A stretch of 13,656 nt of DNA from Sulfuriferula sp. (GTDB lineage: Bacteria; Pseudomonadota; Gammaproteobacteria; Burkholderiales; Sulfuriferulaceae), in contig DAICZK010000013.1 of the NCBI GenBank assembly GCA_027311185.1, positions 1-13,656 of the forward strand. The letters run 5' to 3'. A program made the position numbers and the translations under genes. Under the pieces are notes generated by a model. The model worked only from the letters and a program-made list of their open reading frames with translations, had not been told where the DNA came from and did no database searches. Of this stretch, positions 9,216 to 13,656 are shown piece by piece; the stretch's first letter is position 1; each line of letters begins with the position of its first letter.

Positions 9216-9409
9216 TATTATTAGCGTCCGCGCAGCAGACATGTAAAACGCGTTAAATGAGTGGCTTCGGCATACGCGAATACCGCCCTATTTTTCGTCG
9301 TTACCAGAACGCAAGACCCGCCGGCGGATCGGGCGCTCGCGCTGCGTCGCCATGCGTGCCCATCGCATTCAGGTGTCCGTGCGTCCGAGCGGTGTCCTTC
9401 ATTCATGCG
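9216..9409 (-). other. Unexplained uppS-cdsA spacer
   Basis: This is the only long gap in an otherwise tightly packed gene run. It contains a perfect palindrome CCGCCGGCGG, an AACGCGTT palindrome, and two copies of GGTGTCC (plus strand, 9372-9378 and 9391-9397). A 61-codon minus-strand frame (9221-9406) fills most of it but has no recognisable domain and is rich in Arg, Ala and Ser. I find no convincing sigma-70 promoter: TTGCGT followed at 18 bases by TAGGGC is the best pair and is poor. Function unknown. Confidence 0.5.
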
Positions 9410-10171
9410 CTAACCCTTGCACGCTTCCAGCTGCTCGCTCGTGCGGCCAAACCGGCGCTCGCGCTGCTGATACGACGTAATGGCCAACTCCAGCGCCGCT
9501 TCGTTAAAATCCGGCCACAAGGTCGGGGTAAAATAAAGCTCGGAATAAGCAAGCTGCCAGAGCAAAAAATTACTCACTCGCTGTTCGCCGCCGGTGCGAA
9601 TGAAGAGGTCGGGTTCTGGCGCATAATGCATGGTCAGATAGGGTGCAAGCATCTCCTCGGACAAGGGTTGGCCCGCGAGTTCCGGGCGTTGCGCCAGCAA
9701 TCGGGCCACCGCCTGCAGCACGTCCCAGCGCCCGCCGTAATTAGCGGCTACCGTCAGGGTCAGGCCGGTATTCCCCGCTGTCATCTGCTCGGAGTACTGG
9801 ATTAACTGCACCAGCTGCGGATCAAAACGTGACAGATCGCCGATCACCTTCAACCGCACCCGGCTCTCGTGCAGGTTACGCACTTCATGTTGCAGCGCAT
9901 AACGAAATAAATCCATCAACAGCGACACTTCTTCTTCGGGCCGACGCCAGTTCTCCGAACTGAAAGCAAATAACGTTAGATATTCAACTCCGCGCCGCGC
10001 GCATGCCCGGCTCATCTCCCGTATCATTTCCACGCCGCGCTTATGCCCCGCGATACGCGGCATTAACCGTTTTTTTGCCCAGCGGCCGTTACCGTCCATA
10101 ATAATCGCAATATGCCGCGGTACGGCCAATGTATCAGGTACTACCTGGGTTGAACTATTAAAAATATTCAC
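9410..10171 (-). CDS. uppS: Undecaprenyl diphosphate synthase (cis-prenyltransferase)
   Basis: UppS extends farnesyl diphosphate with eight isopentenyl diphosphates in cis configuration to make C55 undecaprenyl diphosphate, the carrier lipid for peptidoglycan and O-antigen. The 253-residue product has the diphosphate-binding [10 protein letters not shown] motif with Asp26, GHKRG around 42-46, [11 protein letters not shown] around 68-78, AANYGGRWD in the middle, and the C-terminal [15 protein letters not shown] block. All are expected in the family. The start is taken as GTG at 10171, seven bases after the frr stop. The upstream sequence is AT-rich with no clear Shine-Dalgarno, so the exact start is less sure than the gene. 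An alternative TTG lies 14 codons in, before [12 protein letters not shown]. Confidence 0.96.
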   Translation of the reverse strand: MNIFNSSTQVVPDTLAVPRHIAIIMDGNGRWAKKRLMPRIAGHKRGVEMIREMSRACARRGVEYLTLFAFSSENWRRPEEEVSLLMDLFRYALQHEVRNLHESRVRLKVIGDLSRFDPQLVQLIQYSEQMTAGNTGLTLTVAANYGGRWDVLQAVARLLAQRPELAGQPLSEEMLAPYLTMHYAPEPDLFIRTGGEQRVSNFLLWQLAYSELYFTPTLWPDFNEAALELAITSYQQRERRFGRTSEQLEACKG

Positions 10172-10178
10172 GAATTAA

Positions 10179-10736
10179 TTAAACAGCCATCAAATCAGCT
10201 TCTTTAGCGATCAAGGCTTTGTCCACCTCTGCAATAAATTTATCGGTCAGTTTCTGTATATCATCCTGTGCGCGACGTTCGTCGTCCGTACTCACAATTT
10301 TGTCTTTTAACAATTTCTTGAGCTGTTCGTTCGCATCGCGACGCACGTTACGCACTGCCACTTTGGCATTCTCGCCTTCGGTTTTGACAACCTTAATCAA
10401 ATCCCGGCGCCGCTCCTCGGTCAAGGCCGGCATGGGCACGCGAATCACATTGCCCTGGCTGGCCGGATTCAAACCCAGATCGGCATCGCGTATCGCTTTT
10501 TCTATCGCTCCAACCAACTTGGCCTCCCAAGGTTGCACGGCGATGGTGCGCGCATCCATCAAGGTGATGTTTGCGACCTGATTGATTGCCGTCGCATTAC
10601 CGAAATAGTCTATCATGACATGGTCAAGTATACCTGTATGTGCGCGCCCGGTACGCACTTTACCCAAATCGAGCTTTAGCGATTCCAGGCTTTTGCGCAT
10701 GCGTTGCTCGGTAGTTTTTTTGACATCATCTATCAT
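10179..10736 (-). CDS. frr: Ribosome recycling factor
   Basis: RRF works with EF-G to split the post-termination ribosome and free it for a new round of translation. The 185-residue product equals the E. coli length. It begins with domain I helix 1 ([20 protein letters not shown]), followed by the highly conserved [10 protein letters not shown] segment around 24-33. The small domain II lies at about 31-104 ([46 protein letters not shown]), then the long helical pair returns ([19 protein letters not shown]). The ATG at 10736 has a textbook AGGAGG seven bases upstream, the strongest ribosome binding site in the window, 21 bases after the pyrH stop. This fits the need for high RRF expression. 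Confidence 0.98.
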   Translation of the reverse strand: MIDDVKKTTEQRMRKSLESLKLDLGKVRTGRAHTGILDHVMIDYFGNATAINQVANITLMDARTIAVQPWEAKLVGAIEKAIRDADLGLNPASQGNVIRVPMPALTEERRRDLIKVVKTEGENAKVAVRNVRRDANEQLKKLLKDKIVSTDDERRAQDDIQKLTDKFIAEVDKALIAKEADLMAV

Positions 10737-10743
10737 GCGGTTT

Positions 10744-10749
10744 CCTCCT
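10744..10749 (-). promoter_or_regulatory. Perfect AGGAGG ribosome binding site of frr
   Basis: The minus strand carries AGGAGG with seven bases before the frr ATG. A second GGAG lies just upstream and begins in the pyrH stop codon (TAAGGAG), so the short pyrH-frr gap holds two SD-like elements. The proximal one fixes the start. Confidence 0.85.
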
Positions 10750-10757
10750 GGGGCTCC

Positions 10758-11474
10758 TTAACAACGAACTATCGTACCTTCATCTTCGCCGGCAACAAAC
10801 CGCGCCAGGGCGCCAGCCTTGAATATGCTCAGAACGGCAAGCGGCATTTTCTGATCGCGACACAGCGTAAATGCAGTTGCATCCATGACTTTGAGATTTT
10901 TCTGGATGGCTTCATCGAAGGTCAAATGATGATAACGGATTGCATCGGCGTTTTTTTTCGGGTCGTCGGTATAAACACCGTCGACCTTGGTGGCCTTGAT
11001 AACGATATCGGCGTTCATTTCCATACCGCGCAAAGCGGCTGCGGTGTCGGTAGTGAAAAACGGGTTGCCGGTGCCGGCGCCGAATATGACCACGCGCCCC
11101 TCTTCCAGATAACGGATCGCCTTACCGCGAATATAAGGCTCGGCGACCTGCTCTATGTTTAACGCCGACTGTACCCGGCTCACTACGCCGCTCAGACGGA
11201 AAGCGTCCTGCAGCGCCAGCGCATTCATCACCGTGGCCAGCATGCCCATGTAATCGGCGGTGGCACGGTCCATACCAGCCGCAGCGGGTGCGACGCCGCG
11301 AAATATGTTGCCTCCGCCGATCACAATGGCGACCTGCACGCCCATCGCGATCACTGTCTTGACTTCGTTCACGATACGGACAATGGTATCGTGATTGATA
11401 CCATAGCTGTCGTCGCCCATCAAGGCCTCGCCCGACAGTTTCAGCAATATCCGCTTATACACAGGCGCGCTCAT
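10758..11474 (-). CDS. pyrH: Uridylate kinase (UMP kinase)
   Basis: PyrH is the bacterial hexameric UMP kinase of the amino acid kinase superfamily. It phosphorylates UMP to UDP with ATP and is normally activated by GTP and inhibited by UTP. The 238-residue product has KLSGEAL at 12-18 (phosphate-binding Lys), IGGGNIFRG at 52-60, the UMP-contact stretch [10 protein letters not shown] at 69-78, and a C-terminal [11 protein letters not shown] segment around the base-binding region. Length matches E. coli (241). The ATG at 11474 is two bases after the tsf stop with AGGG seven bases upstream. It lies in the universal tsf-pyrH-frr order. UTP and CTP produced downstream supply both LpxA's UDP-GlcNAc and CdsA's CTP. 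Confidence 0.98.
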   Translation of the reverse strand: MSAPVYKRILLKLSGEALMGDDSYGINHDTIVRIVNEVKTVIAMGVQVAIVIGGGNIFRGVAPAAAGMDRATADYMGMLATVMNALALQDAFRLSGVVSRVQSALNIEQVAEPYIRGKAIRYLEEGRVVIFGAGTGNPFFTTDTAAALRGMEMNADIVIKATKVDGVYTDDPKKNADAIRYHHLTFDEAIQKNLKVMDATAFTLCRDQKMPLAVLSIFKAGALARFVAGEDEGTIVRC

Positions 11475-11476
11475 GG

Positions 11477-12349
11477 TTAAACCCTGGCTGCCGCAGCCAC
11501 TTCTGCAGCATAGTCGACGACTTTCTTCTCTATGCCCTCGCCCACGATAAACATGGTAAAACCGTTAACCTTGGCTTTATTTTCGAGCAGCAACTTCTCC
11601 ACCGTCAGATCCGGGTTTTTAACGAACGGCTGTCCCAGCAAAGTAATTTCGGCAAGGAATTTGGCGATGCGCCCATCAACCATTCTGGCGACGATATCGG
11701 CCGGCTTGCCTGATTCGTTGGCTTGCGCTGTGTAAATCTCACGCTCCTTTTCAATCAGTTCCGGCGCCACCTGATCTTTGGAGATGCAGGTCGGCTTGCT
11801 GGCGGCAATGTGCATCGCAAGATCCTTACCCAGCGTTTCATCACCGCTCAGGTCGACCATGACGCCGATTTTCGATCCGTGCAGATACGTAACCAGACGG
11901 TCCTTGGTCGCGTATTGGGCGACGCGGCGCACGGTCAGGTTTTCTCCCAGCTTCATGATCAAGGCTTGCCGCACCTCTTCGACGACGCCGCCGGGAATGG
12001 ACATCGCCGATAACGCCGCGATGTCAGTCGTTTTGTGCTCGGCCGCCAATTGCGCTATGCCTTTGACAAAGGTAAGAAAATCATCGTTTTTCGCAACGAA
12101 ATCGGTTTCGCAGTTCACTTCGACCAGAGCTCCGGTCTTGCCGTCGACGCTGATATATGCGCCGATTACGCCCTCAGTCGCAACGCGGCCCGCCGCTTTA
12201 CTTGCCTTGGCACCGCTTTTGATGCGCAACAGATCCTCTGCCGCTGCCATATCGCCATCGGTTTCAGTCAAAGCCTTTTTGCATTCCATCATGCCCAAGC
12301 CAGTGCGCTCGCGCAAATCGCGTACCATCCCTGCTGTAATGTCAACCAT
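11477..12349 (-). CDS. tsf: Translation elongation factor Ts
   Basis: EF-Ts is the guanine nucleotide exchange factor that regenerates EF-Tu-GTP. The 290-residue product begins with the UBA-like N-domain (about 1-55), containing [16 protein letters not shown], which contacts EF-Tu. The core signature TDFVAKN lies at 82-88; its Asp-Phe pair inserts into EF-Tu to disturb the Mg-binding site. Further landmarks are [10 protein letters not shown] in subdomain [32 protein letters not shown] and a C-terminal VGEGIEKK block. The ATG at 12349 has AGGAG six bases upstream. The gene follows an intrinsic terminator hairpin in the rpsB-tsf gap, so its transcript level may be below that of rpsB unless readthrough is efficient. 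Confidence 0.98.
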   Translation of the reverse strand: MVDITAGMVRDLRERTGLGMMECKKALTETDGDMAAAEDLLRIKSGAKASKAAGRVATEGVIGAYISVDGKTGALVEVNCETDFVAKNDDFLTFVKGIAQLAAEHKTTDIAALSAMSIPGGVVEEVRQALIMKLGENLTVRRVAQYATKDRLVTYLHGSKIGVMVDLSGDETLGKDLAMHIAASKPTCISKDQVAPELIEKEREIYTAQANESGKPADIVARMVDGRIAKFLAEITLLGQPFVKNPDLTVEKLLLENKAKVNGFTMFIVGEGIEKKVVDYAAEVAAAARV

Positions 12350-12383
12350 ATTTCACTCCTGGGTTTATCAATACCAAATTCAC

Positions 12384-12409
12384 AAAAAAAGGGGCGAAAG
12401 CCCCTTTTT
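12384..12409 (-). terminator. Intrinsic terminator between rpsB and tsf
   Basis: On the minus strand the sequence is five A, GGGGC, a TTTC loop, GCCCC, then seven T. The GC stem is five base pairs, and the flanking A and T runs can extend it to ten. The T tract follows directly. It lies 17 bases beyond the rpsB stop and before the tsf ribosome binding site, so it would end or attenuate rpsB transcription. The plus strand version has a GAAA loop and a five-T tail, so it could also act weakly in that direction. Confidence 0.85.
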
Positions 12410-12426
12410 ATTAAGCAGGCCAAAGA

Positions 12427-13173
12427 TTATTGCACCGCAACCGTATCTTCGACAACATCGACGAATTCTTCACCTTCGCCCAAAATATCCCCTATGGCCT
12501 GGCTACGACCCTCCAGCACCGCATCGGCGACGCCGCGCGCGTACAAACGAATCGCACGGCTGGAGTCATCGTTGCCGGGAACGATATAATCGACACCCAA
12601 CGGGCTGTTGTTGGTATCGACCACGCCGATTACCGGGATGCCGAGCGCATTGGCCTCGACGACCGCGCCTTTTTGATAACCCACGTCGATGACAAAAATC
12701 GCATCCGGCAATGCCGTCATATCCTTGATGCCGCCGAGACTGCGGCTCAATTTATCGAGCTCGCGCTGCAACACCAGGGTTTCTTTCTTGGTAAGCTTGC
12801 CGATCCCTTCGCCGAGCAATACTTCCAGCTCCTTCAGGCGCTTGATGGATTGACGTACAGTCTTGAAGTTGGTCAGCATGCCGCCGAGCCAGCGGTTATC
12901 GACGTAAGGCACGCCGGCGCGCTCGGCTTCTTCGCGCACGATCTCGCGCGCGGAACGCTTGGTTCCTACGAAAAGCACAGTGCCCTTATTTGCCGCCAGC
13001 TTGCGCACGAACTTGAGCGCGTCCTGGAACATCGGCAGGCTTTTCTCCAGATTCACGATATGGATTTTATTGCGGTGACCGAAAATGTACGGCGCCATTT
13101 TCGGATTCCAAAAACGGGTCTGGTGTCCGAAATGGACACCTGCTTCCAACATTTGACGCATAGTAATAGACAT
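12427..13173 (-). CDS. rpsB: 30S ribosomal protein S2
   Basis: S2 is a late-assembling 30S subunit protein near the head-body junction and is needed for S1 binding. The 248-residue product opens with [19 protein letters not shown], the classic S2 N-terminal signature, followed by [28 protein letters not shown] and [12 protein letters not shown], all diagnostic of S2. The coiled-coil insertion (about 105-150, [20 protein letters not shown]) and the later [15 protein letters not shown] and [10 protein letters not shown] blocks are present. The C-terminus ends in an acidic tail ([16 protein letters not shown]). The ATG at 13173 has AAGGA six bases upstream; the longer frame to 13230 would swallow the leader. 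S2 is known in enterobacteria to repress its own operon through the leader RNA, and a structured leader is also visible here. Confidence 0.98.
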   Translation of the reverse strand: MSITMRQMLEAGVHFGHQTRFWNPKMAPYIFGHRNKIHIVNLEKSLPMFQDALKFVRKLAANKGTVLFVGTKRSAREIVREEAERAGVPYVDNRWLGGMLTNFKTVRQSIKRLKELEVLLGEGIGKLTKKETLVLQRELDKLSRSLGGIKDMTALPDAIFVIDVGYQKGAVVEANALGIPVIGVVDTNNSPLGVDYIVPGNDDSSRAIRLYARGVADAVLEGRSQAIGDILGEGEEFVDVVEDTVAVQ

Positions 13174-13424
13174 GATTTTTCCTTTAGGGTTAAGCCTCCA
13201 GCCATCGCCAAACATTCCCGACGGGAACACCCCAAGCGTAGACAGCTGTGCGAATTTTGCTACATTTACGAACCTTGCTGAAAATGAAAGCCCGGGGCGC
13301 CGCCATGGCCACTCGCAAAAGAGTTAAACTCCGTATGTTGTGGACATGTTGCGTCGAGACTGGTTCAAGCCTCATGCACCCCACACCTGCCGCAATCATT
13401 CCCGTCCGTTACATCAATAACAAG
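13174..13424 (-). ncRNA. Candidate structured rpsB 5' leader (S2 autoregulation)
   Basis: About 250 transcribed bases separate the predicted promoter from the rpsB ATG, with no credible gene. Close to the start there is a hairpin TTCCC-GTC-GGGAA (13215-13227). The flanking TTGGGG (plus-strand complement 13230-13235) can pair with CCCTAA (complement 13184-13189), which directly abuts the AAGGA ribosome binding site, giving a possible pseudoknot that could hide initiation. Upstream, GAGTT-T-AACTC (13321-13331) competes with a following GAGT for the same ACTC. Family knowledge: rpsB leaders bind S2 in gammaproteobacteria. The function here is inferred and no covariation was tested. Confidence 0.5.
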
Positions 13425-13430
13425 CCCGGC

Positions 13431-13460
13431 ATTGTACCACGACAAAACGTTACTGAACAA
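13431..13460 (-). promoter_or_regulatory. Predicted sigma-70 promoter of rpsB
   Basis: The minus strand has TACAAT (complement 13431-13436) preceded by TGG, an extended -10 element. TTGTTC lies 18 bases further up (complement 13455-13460) as a weak -35. A GC-rich discriminator, GCCGGGC, follows the -10, as is usual for stringently controlled ribosomal promoters. Transcription would start near 13424. It is the best promoter match upstream of the operon. Confidence 0.6.
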
Positions 13461-13493
13461 TCCAATTGCTACGCACTTGCGGCAAAAACGATA

Positions 13494-13510
13494 GCGACGA
13501 ACATCGTCGC
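13494..13510. repeat. Inverted repeat upstream of the rpsB promoter
   Basis: GCGACG and CGTCGC face each other across the five bases AACAT. On the minus strand the hairpin is followed by TATCG and a five-T run, so it could be a weak terminator for a gene beyond the window edge or an operator site near the -35. The stem is only six pairs. Confidence 0.4.
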
Positions 13511-13656
13511 AGCTACATAATAATCATCCATGTACAGCGCTTCCTGCGGAATGTCACACTACGCATCTCATTTACCTGTTGATTAAACATCTGAGGAACT
13601 TGTCCAGGGAGCTTATAAGGCTATCGTGTTGCGCGACAAACCGCCGCCGCTGCCGG
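13511..13656. other. Window edge with no identifiable gene
   Basis: No frame here can be assigned. On the plus strand, GTG at 13626 follows AAGG at a spacing of about six and opens ten GC-rich codons (VLRDKPPPLP) to the edge, so it may be the start of a divergent gene. On the minus strand, a frame closing with TAA at 13572-13574 is open to the edge for about 27 codons, but it uses AGA, AGG, ATA and TTA, unlike the neighbouring genes. Neither shows a family signature. The methionine aminopeptidase gene often found divergent from rpsB is not recognisable. Confidence 0.3.

Noticed and set aside
9221..9406. A 61-codon minus-strand frame in the uppS-cdsA spacer
   Set aside because: No family signature, a composition rich in Arg, Ala and Ser typical of a chance frame, and no clear ribosome binding site. 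Kept only as part of the spacer observation.
12430..13281. A 283-codon plus-strand frame opposite rpsB
   Set aside because: It mirrors the strongly conserved rpsB coding sequence and extends into its leader. No family similarity was recognised.
13190..13399. A 69-codon minus-strand frame inside the rpsB leader, considered as a leader peptide gene
   Set aside because: No convincing ribosome binding site, no recognisable sequence, and it runs through the structured region next to the rpsB start.
13248..13520. A 90-codon plus-strand frame in the rpsB leader and promoter region, considered as a divergent gene such as map
   Set aside because: The translation lacks the methionine aminopeptidase N-terminus or any other signature, and it crosses the predicted rpsB promoter.
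1..13656. CRISPR arrays, insertion sequences, phage genes, tRNA or rRNA genes
   Set aside because: No spaced direct repeats, transposase motifs, terminal inverted repeats or RNA gene folds were seen on either strand.

Overview
This window is a block of conserved housekeeping genes from a Gram-negative bacterium, most likely a betaproteobacterium. That assignment rests on the gene order, the VRGY form of the BamA L6 motif, the BamA C-terminus ending in Phe, and the general similarity of LpxA, FabZ and BamA to betaproteobacterial homologues. I cannot name the genus; a Nitrosomonadales-like lineage is a guess. All recognised genes lie on the minus strand, so the transcript runs from high to low coordinates.

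The order in the direction of transcription is: rpsB promoter and long 5' leader (13174-13460), rpsB, an intrinsic terminator in the rpsB-tsf gap, tsf, pyrH, frr, uppS, a 194-base spacer, cdsA, dxr, rseP, bamA, skp, lpxD, fabZ, lpxA and lpxB. The window cuts off the 3' end of lpxB. Apart from the rpsB-tsf gap (77 bases) and the uppS-cdsA gap (194 bases), neighbouring genes are separated by at most 21 bases, and several overlap (lpxD/fabZ 8 bases, cdsA/dxr 4, lpxA/lpxB 1). This suggests one polycistronic unit with translational coupling.

Functionally the unit runs from translation to the cell envelope. S2, EF-Ts and ribosome recycling factor serve translation. UMP kinase feeds pyrimidine nucleotides, including the UTP and CTP needed for envelope precursors. 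UppS makes the undecaprenyl carrier lipid, CdsA makes CDP-diacylglycerol, and Dxr commits carbon to the MEP isoprenoid pathway that supplies UppS. RseP is the intramembrane protease of envelope stress signalling. BamA and Skp assemble and chaperone outer-membrane proteins. LpxD, FabZ, LpxA and LpxB provide early lipid A synthesis and the shared hydroxyacyl-ACP pool.

The promoter-distal end (13441-13656) holds the rpsB promoter, a short inverted repeat and no gene I can identify. I looked for an undescribed system and do not see one: there are no mobile elements, CRISPR arrays, tRNA genes or unknown multi-gene cassettes. The points that merit a second look are regulatory (the terminator after rpsB, the rpsB leader structure, the odd uppS-cdsA spacer) and one residue in LpxA that probably sets lipid A acyl chain length.
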